Under the pieces are notes generated by a model, which searched no databases, was not told where the DNA came from, and saw nothing but the letters and a program-made list of their open reading frames with translations. A DNA stretch of 64,000 bases from Microbispora corallina (GTDB taxonomy: Bacteria > Actinomycetota > Actinomycetes > Streptosporangiales > Streptosporangiaceae): assembly GCF_016863035.1 (NCBI RefSeq), contig NZ_BOOC01000004.1:1-64000 (forward strand), in the 5' to 3' direction. Of the stretch, positions 33,945-41,767 are shown one piece after another. A program made the translations under genes and the position numbers. Position 1 is the stretch's first letter. Every line of letters starts with the position of its first letter.

Positions 33945-34523
33945 CTACCCTTCAGCAGGCCGACAACCGTCCGCGCCCTCGATCAATTCCTGGGCCACCT
34001 GGAACGCGGCGTCCATCCGCTGCTCCTCGGTCAGGTCGTCGTCGATGAGCACGAACCACACCGCGTGCAGCGTGAAGATGCCCATCGCGCGCCTGAGCCT
34101 GGTCGTGATCGGGTCGCCGGGCTCGCCGAGCACGTCGAGCAGCGCGGTCATGCGCTCGCGGATCATCTCCATCTTGTTGTGGCCGCGCAGCGCCGTCTGG
34201 TTGCGCTCCATGAACCGCATCACCTCGTGGTGGCGGCCGCGGTTCATGTCCTCGACGTACCGGCGGAGGATCTCGGCCCGCGTCCGCGGGCCCCTCGGCT
34301 GGCGGGCCGCCCACGCGATCAGCTCGTCGAGGGCCGCGATCCGGTCCTCGGTGAGGCTGACCACGATGTCCTCTTTAGTCCGGAAGTGGTAGTACAGCGC
34401 GGCCTTGGTCACCCCGAGCGCCTCGGCGATCTCCCTGAGCGAGGTCGCCTCGTAGCCCTGCTCCGTGAAGAGCCGGAGGGCGACCTCCTGAATGCGGCTC
34501 CTCGTGTCCGTGTGTGCACCCAT
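33945..34523 (-). CDS. TetR-family transcriptional regulator
   Basis: The 192-residue protein has the TetR HTH: ALRLFTEQGYEATSLREIAE followed by ALGVTKAALYYHFRTKEDIV. The C-terminal domain (MGIFTLHAVWFVLIDDDLTE) is of the type that binds lipophilic drugs. ATG 34523 was chosen to give the usual short arm before the HTH. It is divergent from an MFS pump and cotranscribed with a Ddn-type gene. Two similar 18-base palindromes lie in between. Confidence 0.9.
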   Translation of the reverse strand: MGAHTDTRSRIQEVALRLFTEQGYEATSLREIAEALGVTKAALYYHFRTKEDIVVSLTEDRIAALDELIAWAARQPRGPRTRAEILRRYVEDMNRGRHHEVMRFMERNQTALRGHNKMEMIRERMTALLDVLGEPGDPITTRLRRAMGIFTLHAVWFVLIDDDLTEEQRMDAAFQVAQELIEGADGCRPAEG

Positions 34524-34542
34524 GCCTGCTGATCCCTTATTA

Positions 34543-34602
34543 ACTTGACGGCCGGCAAGTAAGGAGAATACCGTAATCGCGTTCACTAGCCGGTCGTCAA
34601 GT
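34543..34602. promoter_or_regulatory. two TetR-type operators 42 bases apart
   Basis: ACTTGACGGCCGGCAAGT (34543-34560) and ACTAGCCGGTCGTCAAGT (34585-34602) are imperfect 18-base palindromes sharing ACTxGxCGGxCGxCAAGT. Their spacing is four helical turns. They lie between the TetR/Ddn operon and the divergent pump. Confidence 0.75.
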
Positions 34603-34633
34603 AAGCAAAGATTCTCTCTAGGGGGGCGTCACC

Positions 34634-36220
34634 ATGACGGAGACCGCGGCCGCGCCGGGGCGGTCGAAGGAAGTAATGGCCGTCTTGCCCGGCCTCATGC
34701 TCGCGATCATGCTCGCCATGCTCGACAACATGATCGTGGGCACCGCCATGCCGCGCATCGTCGGCGAGCTGAACGGCCTCGAGTACTTCACCTGGGTGAC
34801 CACGGCCTACATCCTGGGCACGACCGTGTCGACCCCGATCTGGGGCAAGCTCGGCGACCTGTACGGCCGTAAGAACATCTTCATGGGTTCCATCGTGCTC
34901 TTCCTCGTCGGCTCCGCCCTGTGCGGTATGGCCGGCTCGTCGATCTTCGGCGGCACGGGGGACGGCATGGTCGAGCTGATCGCGTTCCGCGCCCTCCAGG
35001 GCCTCGGCGCCGGCGGCCTCATGGTCAACGTGATGGCCATCATCGGCGACCTCGTCCCGCCCCGCGAGCGCGGGCAGTACCAGGGCATCATGGCCGCCAT
35101 CATGTCCCTGGCGATGATCGCCGGCCCGCTGGTCGGCGGCTTCATCACCGACCACCTCAACTGGCGGTGGGCCTTCTACGTGAACCTGCCGCTCGGTGGC
35201 GTGGCGCTGGTCTGGCTGCTGCTCCGGCTCCACCTGCCGAAGTACCGCACCGAGCACCGCATCGACTGGCTCGGCGCCGGCGTGCTCACCGTGGGCATCA
35301 CCGCGCTCGTGCTGATCACGTCGTGGGGCGGCCAGGCGCACGGGTACCCGTGGGGCTCCTGGCAGATCATCTCGCTGGCCGTCCTGGCCGTCGTGGCGAT
35401 CGCCGTCTTCATCCCGATCGAGCGGCGGGCGGCGGAGCCGATCATGCCGCTGCACGTGTTCGGCAACCGCAACTTCACGCTGATCTCGCTGATCGGCTTC
35501 CTGCTCGGTTTCGCGATGTTCGGCGCGATCAGCTTCATCCCGCTGTTCCAGCAGCTGGTCCAGGGCGCGAGCGCGACCAACTCGGGCCTGCTCCTGCTGC
35601 CGATGATGGCCGCGGCGATGGTCGTGTCGCTGTTCGTCGGCCGTGCGATCACGAAGACCGGGACGTACCGGATCTACCCCGTCGTCGGCGGCGCGATCAT
35701 GGCCGTCGGCATGCTGCTGCTGGGCCTGCAGGACGCCCACACCCCGTCGTGGCAGACCGGCCTGTTCATCGCGGTCCTCGGCCTCGGCATGGGCTTCCTG
35801 ATGCAGACCACGATGCTGATCGCGCAGAACAGCGTCGAGCAGAAGGACCTCGGCGTCGCGAGCAGCGCCAGCACGTTCTTCCGGTCCATCGGCGGCTCGT
35901 TCGGCGTCTCGCTGTTCGGGGCGATCTTCAATAACCGCCTCGCCGACAACCTCGCCGAGAAGCTCGGCCCGCAGGCCGCGGGCGCCGTGAGCGCCGGCGG
36001 CGGCCGGATGGACCCGGCCACGCTCAGCCACCTGCCCCCGCAGATCAAGGTGCCCTTCCTGGACGCGCTCGCCGGGGCCATCGGCAACGTGTTCCTGTGG
36101 GCGATCGCGTTCGCCGTGCTGGTGCCGGTGCTGGCCGCGCTGATCAAGCACGTGCCGCTGCGCAGCGGCGCCCCCGGCGAGAGCCGGCAGGCCGAGCCGG
36201 CGGTCGCCGTCCTGGACTGA
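34634..36220 (+). CDS. MFS drug efflux transporter, DHA2 (EmrB/QacA) type
   Basis: The 528-residue protein has about 14 membrane helices. It carries LDNMIVGTAMPRIVGEL (motif D1 of the DHA2 family), GKLGDLYGRKNIFM (motif A), RALQGLGAGGLM (motif B) and GPLVGGFITDHLNWRWAFYV (motif C), so it exports drugs with proton uptake. ATG 34634 follows GGGGGGCG. It is divergent from, and surely controlled by, the TetR gene through the two operators. It ends at a strong terminator. Confidence 0.93.
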   Translation: MTETAAAPGRSKEVMAVLPGLMLAIMLAMLDNMIVGTAMPRIVGELNGLEYFTWVTTAYILGTTVSTPIWGKLGDLYGRKNIFMGSIVLFLVGSALCGMAGSSIFGGTGDGMVELIAFRALQGLGAGGLMVNVMAIIGDLVPPRERGQYQGIMAAIMSLAMIAGPLVGGFITDHLNWRWAFYVNLPLGGVALVWLLLRLHLPKYRTEHRIDWLGAGVLTVGITALVLITSWGGQAHGYPWGSWQIISLAVLAVVAIAVFIPIERRAAEPIMPLHVFGNRNFTLISLIGFLLGFAMFGAISFIPLFQQLVQGASATNSGLLLLPMMAAAMVVSLFVGRAITKTGTYRIYPVVGGAIMAVGMLLLGLQDAHTPSWQTGLFIAVLGLGMGFLMQTTMLIAQNSVEQKDLGVASSASTFFRSIGGSFGVSLFGAIFNNRLADNLAEKLGPQAAGAVSAGGGRMDPATLSHLPPQIKVPFLDALAGAIGNVFLWAIAFAVLVPVLAALIKHVPLRSGAPGESRQAEPAVAVLD

Positions 36221-36246
36221 CCTCCCTGCGGCCCGCCGGTACACGT

Positions 36247-36287
36247 GGGAGGGCCCGCCCGGTCGCCGTGACCGGGCGGGCCCTCCC
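36247..36287 (+). terminator. terminator of the efflux pump gene
   Basis: GGGAGGGCCCGCCCGGTC (36247-36264) pairs perfectly with GACCGGGCGGGCCCTCCC (36270-36287), an 18-base stem with a 5-base loop, followed by CTT. Confidence 0.9.
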
Positions 36288-36299
36288 CTTGTGCCGAGG

Positions 36300-36343
36300 G
36301 CCTGTACGGCTCACACCCCCGCGCGGGCGTGAGCCGTACAGGC
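36300..36343 (-). terminator. terminator of gnd
   Basis: GCCTGTACGGCTCAC (36300-36314) and GTGAGCCGTACAGGC (36329-36343) are perfect 15-base arms with further pairing inside the loop. It lies downstream of the minus-strand gnd gene. Confidence 0.85.
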
Positions 36344-36387
36344 GCCGGACCGGCCGGCGCACCCGAGGGGCGCCGCCGGGGACGCGG

Positions 36388-37821
36388 TCAGGCGGGCCTT
36401 TCGGAGCGGTCGCCCGACCAGTCGGTGTGGAAGACGCCCTCGCGGTCCACCCGGCGGTAGGTGTGGGCGCCGAAGAAGTCCCGCAGGCCCTGGACGAGCG
36501 CCGCCGGGAGGCGGTCCCTGCGGAGGGCGTCGTAGTAGGCGAGGGCCGAGGAGAAGCCGGGGGTGGGGACGCCGATCGTGGCGGCGGTCGCCACGACCTT
36601 CCGCCACGACTCCTGCGCCTCCTCCAGCGCCGACGCGAAGTGCGGGTCGACGAGTAGCGTGGGCAGCGCCGGGTCGGCGTCGTAGGCCGCCCGGATCCGG
36701 TCGAGGAACCGGGCCCTGATGATGCAGCCGCCGCGCCAGATCGTGGCCATCGCGCCGAGGTTGACGTTCCAGCCGTACTCGCGGCTGGCCGCCGCCATCT
36801 GGTCGAAGCCCTGGGCGTACGCCACGACCTTCGAGGCGTACAGCGCCCGGCGGACGTCCTCGACGAGGCCGGAGTCGCCCGCCGTCCCGGAGGGGCCGGT
36901 CAGCGTCCGGGCGGCCGCCCGCTGCTCGGGGTGGCCCGACAGCGCCCGGGCGAAGACCGCCTCGGCGATGCCGCTCACCGGGATCCCGAGGTCGAGCGCG
37001 GTCTGCACCGTCCAGCGGCCGGTGCCCTTCTGCTCGGCCTCGTCGACCACCACGTCGACGAACGGCTTGCCGGTCGCGGGGTCCACATGGCCCAGCACCT
37101 CGGCCGTGATCTCGATCAGGTACGACTCCAGGTCGCCCCTGTTCCACTCGCGGAACACGTCGGCGAGCTCCTTCGGGCTCAGCCCGAGGGCCTGCCTGAG
37201 CAGGTCGTAGGACTCCGCGATGAGCTGCATGTCGGAGTACTCGATGCCGTTGTGCACCATCTTCACGAAGTGGCCGGCGCCGTCGGGGCCGACGTGCACG
37301 CAGCAGGGGACGCCGTCGACCTTGGCGGCGATGTCCTCCAGCAGCGGGCCCAGCGTCTCGTACGCCTCGGCGGCGCCGCCCGGCATGATGCTCGGGCCGT
37401 TGAGCGCGCCCTCCTCCCCGCCCGAGATGCCGGTGCCGACGAAGTGGATGCCCCGCTCGCGCAGCGCCGCCTCCCGCCGCCGGGTGTCGGCGTAGTGGGC
37501 GTTGCCGCCGTCGATGATCATGTCGCCCGGCTCCATGACGGCCGCCAGCTCCTCGATCACGGCGTCGGTGGGGGCGCCCGCCTTGACCATGATGATCGCC
37601 TTGCGGGGGCGTTCGAGGCTGGCCACGAACTCCTCCACGGTGGACGACGGCACGAACGCGCCCTCGTCCTTGTGCTCCTCCATGAACCGGGTGGTACGGC
37701 TCTCGGTCCGGTTGTGCACCGCGACCACATGACCGTGGTGGGCGAAGTTGCGGGCGAGGTTGCGCCCCATCGTCGCCAGACCGGTCACACCGATGTCTGC
37801 CTTTTGCATGTCTCCAGTCAT
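36388..37821 (-). CDS. gnd: 6-phosphogluconate dehydrogenase, decarboxylating
   Basis: The 477-residue enzyme converts 6-phosphogluconate to ribulose 5-phosphate with NADP in the pentose phosphate pathway. The N-terminal dinucleotide fold is GVTGLATMGRNLARNFAHHG; catalytic-region motifs are GTGISGGEEGALNGPSIMPG and GHFVKMVHNGIEY, and the C-terminal domain contains TPGFSSALAYYDALRRDRLP. The length fits the long dimeric form. ATG 37821 and ATG 37809 are both possible starts with weak ribosome sites. No zwf or other pathway gene is adjacent. Confidence 0.95.
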   Translation of the reverse strand: MTGDMQKADIGVTGLATMGRNLARNFAHHGHVVAVHNRTESRTTRFMEEHKDEGAFVPSSTVEEFVASLERPRKAIIMVKAGAPTDAVIEELAAVMEPGDMIIDGGNAHYADTRRREAALRERGIHFVGTGISGGEEGALNGPSIMPGGAAEAYETLGPLLEDIAAKVDGVPCCVHVGPDGAGHFVKMVHNGIEYSDMQLIAESYDLLRQALGLSPKELADVFREWNRGDLESYLIEITAEVLGHVDPATGKPFVDVVVDEAEQKGTGRWTVQTALDLGIPVSGIAEAVFARALSGHPEQRAAARTLTGPSGTAGDSGLVEDVRRALYASKVVAYAQGFDQMAAASREYGWNVNLGAMATIWRGGCIIRARFLDRIRAAYDADPALPTLLVDPHFASALEEAQESWRKVVATAATIGVPTPGFSSALAYYDALRRDRLPAALVQGLRDFFGAHTYRRVDREGVFHTDWSGDRSERPA

Positions 37822-37923
37822 ATACCGCTCGTGGAGTGCCGGGCGCGGCGACCGGCCGCCGCCGCACCCGGCGGCCGGCCGCGCCGCCCTCCGCTCGATA
37901 TGGTCCGGGTCCGGCGCCGTCGC

Positions 37924-39111
37924 TCAGTAGCCGTAGCCGCCGGACGGCGCGTGGGAGTGCGACGGCCGGGGAGTGGCCGTCGCGGACGGGGTGGGCGACG
38001 CCGAGGCCGACGGAGCGCCGCCCGCGCCGGCCGGGCGGATCAGGCCGAGCAGGCCGTGCTGCGCCTTGCCGATGCCCGCCGAGAACCACAGGGCGTCGGC
38101 GCCCCCGTTCTGCTGCGTGCCCGGTTCGAGGTCCCACAGCCCCTCGACCGCCACCGCCCTGCCGTCCGACTTCCGCAGCGGGCCGAGGTAGCGGCCGTTC
38201 CGCGGGTTGTACGCGTTGATCCACCCGTCGCCGAAGTTGCCGACGAGCAGCGCGCCGCGGTAGGTCCCGAACCCGCTCGGCGCGATCGTCATCGCCCACG
38301 GCGCGTTCAGCGGGCCGCGGCTGGCGAAGCGCCGGACGAACCGGCCGCCGGGGGTGAACTGGCTCACGAACCCGTTGCCGCGTCCCGCCACGGCCTTGCC
38401 GGTCTCCGGGTCGCGCTTGGCGTACGCGACGAACACCGAGCCGCCCAGCACCTCCACGTTGAACGGCGAGTAGGACGAGGGGAGGAACCGGTCGCGGAAC
38501 TGCCAGCGCGACAGCCGTACCCGGGCGAAGTCGTCGTCGAAGACGTGCACGCGGCCGTGCGAGAACGACGGCGCGAGCAGGAACGTGCCGCGGTTCGTCC
38601 TCATGATCGCCAGGCCCTTGTAGTCGGCGCCGCGGGTGAAGGCGCCGATGATCGCGTTGCCCGGGTCGGCCTTGGCGCTCCAGGCCGTGATGGCCCCGCT
38701 CGGGCTGGAGAAGATGAACGACGCCGGCGCGGTGCCCGCCTTCCCCTTGATCGTGAAGCCCTCGCCGCTGTAGGCGACCTGGCCCGTGGGGGTGCCGCCC
38801 GGGATCCACACCTGCGTGGGGGCCTTCTTCACCGTCCCCGCGCCGCCCGTGTAGACGGTGGCCGTCCCGGTCCCGGCGTCGGACACCCACAGCGTCGCCC
38901 CCATGGCGAGCCCCCACGGGTTGACCAGCTTCGGGTCGGTGACGGCGGCCTTGCCCGCGACGTCGGAGACCAGGTCCACCTCGGCGAACCGGGTGGGCGT
39001 GTGGGCGGTCCTGCCGGACGCGACGGACGCCGGCTGGGAGTGCGCGGGGGCCGCGCCGGCGAGCGCCAGCGCGAGCGGCGCGGCGCAGAGCGTGACGATA
39101 CGTGCCCGCAT
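37924..39111 (-). CDS. secreted TIGR03118-like beta-propeller protein
   Basis: The 395-residue protein has a signal peptide (MRARIVTLCAAPLALALAGA, cleavage after AHS or ASG). A repeat-rich body follows with LVNPWGLAMGATLWVSDAGT, GEGFTIKGKAGTAPASFIFS and APWAMTIAPSGFGTYRGALL, which I recognise as the TIGR03118 type. Its role is unknown. The C-terminus is a low-complexity Ser/Ala/Pro/Thr/His tail, possibly a wall-spanning segment. ATG 39111 has the strong ribosome site CAGGAGG. A single-gene unit upstream of gnd on the same strand, about 100 bases apart. Confidence 0.8.
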   Translation of the reverse strand: MRARIVTLCAAPLALALAGAAPAHSQPASVASGRTAHTPTRFAEVDLVSDVAGKAAVTDPKLVNPWGLAMGATLWVSDAGTGTATVYTGGAGTVKKAPTQVWIPGGTPTGQVAYSGEGFTIKGKAGTAPASFIFSSPSGAITAWSAKADPGNAIIGAFTRGADYKGLAIMRTNRGTFLLAPSFSHGRVHVFDDDFARVRLSRWQFRDRFLPSSYSPFNVEVLGGSVFVAYAKRDPETGKAVAGRGNGFVSQFTPGGRFVRRFASRGPLNAPWAMTIAPSGFGTYRGALLVGNFGDGWINAYNPRNGRYLGPLRKSDGRAVAVEGLWDLEPGTQQNGGADALWFSAGIGKAQHGLLGLIRPAGAGGAPSASASPTPSATATPRPSHSHAPSGGYGY

Positions 39112-39247
39112 GGGGCCTCCTGAGAGTGGTCAGAACTGTGTCGGCATGCCCTTACGTCCCGAGATACGCCGCTTCGGCGCGGGGGGTTCAGCCGTGGCTC
39201 AGCAATCCCGGAGGCGCGAGCACGGACGGACCTGACCTATCATGACG

Positions 39248-39272
39248 AAAACCCGTAAACCCAGCGGGTTTT
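39248..39272. other. hairpin AAAACCCG/CGGGTTTT
   Basis: Perfect 8-base arms with a 9-base loop and flanking A and T runs, the shape of a small bidirectional terminator. It lies in the 280-base gap between the divergent genes at 39111 and 39392, where a terminator is unexpected; an attenuator for the downstream gene is possible. Confidence 0.5.
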
Positions 39273-39391
39273 GTATAGAGATGGCAGCCTGGTGGGCGAG
39301 GGCGCTTGGCGCACCCCCCGGTCCTCTGTTATCAGGGGGGAGCGCCCGAGGCCGGGCCGTCCACCGTCGTCTTGCAGCAACGGAGATCCTC

Positions 39392-40273
39392 GTGTTCGTA
39401 CCGCAGCCGGAACGGTCAGTCGTCGCGGTCCCCCCACCCGGAGACGGGCCGGGCTTCTGGGCCGGCGCGCCCAGCGCCGTGAGCAGGGACGGATGGATCT
39501 ACCTGGCCTACCGGCTGCGGCGGCCCATCGGCGCCGGCCGCGGCTACGCCGTCCAGGTGGCCAGGTCGGCGGACGGGGAGCGCTTCGAGCCCCTGCTGAC
39601 CCTCACCAAGGAGGCGATGAAGACCGAGTCGCTGGAGCGGCCGACGCTCGTCGTCACCCCCGAGGGGAAGTGGCGGCTCTACCTCAGCTGCGCCACCTAC
39701 GGCACCAAGCACTGGCGGGTCGAGGTGATCGAGGCCGACGACCCCGCGGACTTCGACCCGGCGAACGCGCGGGTCGTGCTGCCGGGCGACCTCAAGACCG
39801 GCGTGAAGGACCCCGTGATCGTCCACCACGGCGGCGTCTGGCACCTGTGGGCGTCCTGCCACCCGCTGGAGGACCCCGACGAGGCCGACCAGATGGTGAC
39901 CGACTACGCGACCAGCCCCGACGGCCTGGAGTGGTCGTGGCACGGCACCGCCCTCGACCGGCGGCCCGGCGCCTGGGACTCCCGAGGGGTGCGCGTGAGC
40001 GCGGTCACGTTCAGCGGCGAGACCGTCATCGCCTACTACGACGGGCGCGCGTCGGCGGCCGAGAACTACGAGGAGCGCACGGGCGTGGCGATCGGCCCGG
40101 ACCCGTCCACGCTGACGGCGACCGGAACCGAGCCCGCCGCCCAGTCGGCCCACGGCGGCGGGGGCCTGCGCTACTTGTCCGTCGTGCCGGTGCGGGGCGG
40201 CCACCGGCTCTACTACGAGCTGACCGGGCCCGGCGGCGCCCACGACCTGCGCACCGAGTTCCGCCCGGCCTGA
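39392..40273 (+). CDS. glycosidase-like five-bladed beta-propeller protein
   Basis: The product of about 293 residues shows the repeated strands of a GH43/GH32-like propeller: GFWAGAPSAVSRDGWIYLAY, SLERPTLVVTPEGKWRLYLS, GVKDPVIVHHGGVWHLWASC and ETVIAYYDGRAS. I do not see a clear catalytic triad and the protein lacks a signal peptide, so it could be a cytoplasmic hydrolase, phosphorylase or binding protein. GTG 39392 follows GGAG at good distance; an upstream in-frame ATG at 39242 lies before the hairpin and has no ribosome site, so I reject it. Substrate unknown. Confidence 0.72.
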   Translation: MFVPQPERSVVAVPPPGDGPGFWAGAPSAVSRDGWIYLAYRLRRPIGAGRGYAVQVARSADGERFEPLLTLTKEAMKTESLERPTLVVTPEGKWRLYLSCATYGTKHWRVEVIEADDPADFDPANARVVLPGDLKTGVKDPVIVHHGGVWHLWASCHPLEDPDEADQMVTDYATSPDGLEWSWHGTALDRRPGAWDSRGVRVSAVTFSGETVIAYYDGRASAAENYEERTGVAIGPDPSTLTATGTEPAAQSAHGGGGLRYLSVVPVRGGHRLYYELTGPGGAHDLRTEFRPA

Positions 40274-40324
40274 CCCGGGCGCTCTCCGGACCCGGCGGGG
40301 GCCTTGCCTCGCGCCGGGGGGTCG

Positions 40325-41296
40325 TCACGAGCCGCCGCGGGGGCGGCCGTTGCGCGCCTGCCGCTGGCCCACGGGACGGCTGCCCACCAGCCCGCCCGAC
40401 CGCTCGCGCGGGCGCAGCCAGTCGCTGAAGTCCTCGTCCGTCACGTCCTGCAGCACCGCGATGTCGGCCGCGAAGTAGGCGAGCAGCTCCTGCCGCTGGG
40501 CCCAGGTCAGCGGCTGGCGGGGCCGGCCCCTGCTCTGCAGCAGCCGCTCCATCGGCGCCGTGAGCCGCTGGCCCAGCACCGGGTCGCCGAGCCGGACGAG
40601 CCGGGCCAGCAGCCGATGCCGGCGGCTCTGCGGGGGATGGGCCGTCACGTTCTCCCTGGGCACCTCCGTCACCAGCCCCTGCTCGACCCCCAGGAAGCCG
40701 CAGATCCGGTCCAGCGTCTCGGCCGGGCGGTCGACCAGGTCCCGGTAACGGAACAGCAGCACCTGCTCGCGCGGGAACAGCGAGAACAGGTGGCGCAGCT
40801 GCTCGCCGTACCGGCCGAGCCCGATGTAGTGCCAGAACGGCGACCAGCCGTCCGCGACCCGCTGCTTCTCGGCCGCGCACGCCTCGATGACGTCGCCGAC
40901 GGGCTCAAGGCCGGCCGACCACAGGTGCGTCCAGTTGGAGTGCGCCCGCTCCACCGGATCCCGCAGCGAGACGACGAGCCGGGCACCGGGGACGGTCTCC
41001 CTGATCCGCCGCTGGGCGTCCGGGTCGTACAGGTAGAAGGGGGTCGACTCGCCCCGCAGCGTCCCCTCAGGGGCGTCGTCGAACAGCGCCTCGTAGTCGG
41101 AGCGCCGCCACACGTGCTCCCGGTAGGTCTCGGCGTCGCCCGGGCCGCCCTTCGCGGGCGGCGGCCCGTCGGTGAGGAAGAACTTCGGCTCCTTGACGGG
41201 CGACATGAACAGCCCGGGATGGCGGGCCAGGGCGGAGTGCAGCGCGGTCGTGCCGGCCTTGGGCACCCCGATGATCAGAAAGTCCGGCAGGGCCAT
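40325..41296 (-). CDS. sulfotransferase family protein
   Basis: The product of about 323 residues has the 5'-phosphosulfate loop IIGVPKAGTTALHSAL at its start and the 3'-phosphate site RLVVSLRDPVERAHSNW near residues 105-120. It should transfer sulfate from PAPS to a hydroxyl of a sugar, lipid or secondary metabolite. FRYRDLVDRPAETLDRICGF is also typical. ATG 41296 is behind GGGAGG, whereas GTG 41308 lies before it. It is convergent with the propeller gene and divergent from the WXG/protease operon. Confidence 0.9.
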   Translation of the reverse strand: MALPDFLIIGVPKAGTTALHSALARHPGLFMSPVKEPKFFLTDGPPPAKGGPGDAETYREHVWRRSDYEALFDDAPEGTLRGESTPFYLYDPDAQRRIRETVPGARLVVSLRDPVERAHSNWTHLWSAGLEPVGDVIEACAAEKQRVADGWSPFWHYIGLGRYGEQLRHLFSLFPREQVLLFRYRDLVDRPAETLDRICGFLGVEQGLVTEVPRENVTAHPPQSRRHRLLARLVRLGDPVLGQRLTAPMERLLQSRGRPRQPLTWAQRQELLAYFAADIAVLQDVTDEDFSDWLRPRERSGGLVGSRPVGQRQARNGRPRGGS

Positions 41297-41434
41297 GGGT
41301 CCTCCCACTATCCCGATTGCTTTAGTTGGTATGCACCTCCTGCGCAGGATCTCATCGGAGTGGGTCTACCACCAAGGCGACGACCTATCCCGCGCCGCCT
41401 TCTCATACCTCCCGCGCATCATGACAATCATCAG

Positions 41435-41446
41435 TAGCATTGCGTC
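41435..41446 (+). promoter_or_regulatory. -10-like TAGCAT before the WXG-type gene
   Basis: TAGCAT (41435-41440) ends six bases before ATG 41447, and no ribosome site is present, suggesting a leaderless message. No convincing -35 was seen. Confidence 0.4.
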
Positions 41447-41767
41447 ATGATCCCGAAGGATCCGGAGGAAAGCCCCGAATCTATGCGCCGGCGTGCCCAT
41501 GAGCTGAGGGAATGCGCGCGGCGTGCCCGGTCGATCGCGGAGGGGCTCGGCCCCTGTCTCGACCAGGCCGTGTCGCTGGCGACCGCGAAGGACGCCTGGC
41601 AGGGCTGGTACGCCCACGAGATCACCGGCCGGCTGACCGACCGGCAGCGCGGCCTGCGCGGCATGGCGACCCAGCTCGTGAACGACGCGGGCTCCTGGAT
41701 CGCCGAGGCGGACCGGCTCGAACAGGCGGCGGACAAGGCCGGGAAGGAGGCGAAGGCGGGCCGATGA
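41447..41767 (+). CDS. small WXG100/ESX-like helical protein
   Basis: The 106-residue protein is predicted all-helical: MRRRAHELRECARRARSIAE, then the turn KDAWQGWYAHEI with a W-x-G triplet near residue 51, then GMATQLVNDAGSWIAEADRL. Size, helix-turn-helix shape and WXG triplet fit type VII (ESX) secretion partners. Its stop overlaps the ATG of the protease gene (ATGA), so the two are made together; it may be the protease's co-secreted partner or chaperone. There is no ESX machinery in the window. The family call is inference. Confidence 0.65.
   Translation: MIPKDPEESPESMRRRAHELRECARRARSIAEGLGPCLDQAVSLATAKDAWQGWYAHEITGRLTDRQRGLRGMATQLVNDAGSWIAEADRLEQAADKAGKEAKAGR

Noticed and set aside
39242-39391. 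Start of the beta-propeller protein at ATG 39242
   Set aside because: No ribosome site, the hairpin at 39248-39272 would be in the coding part, and the added residues do not resemble the family.
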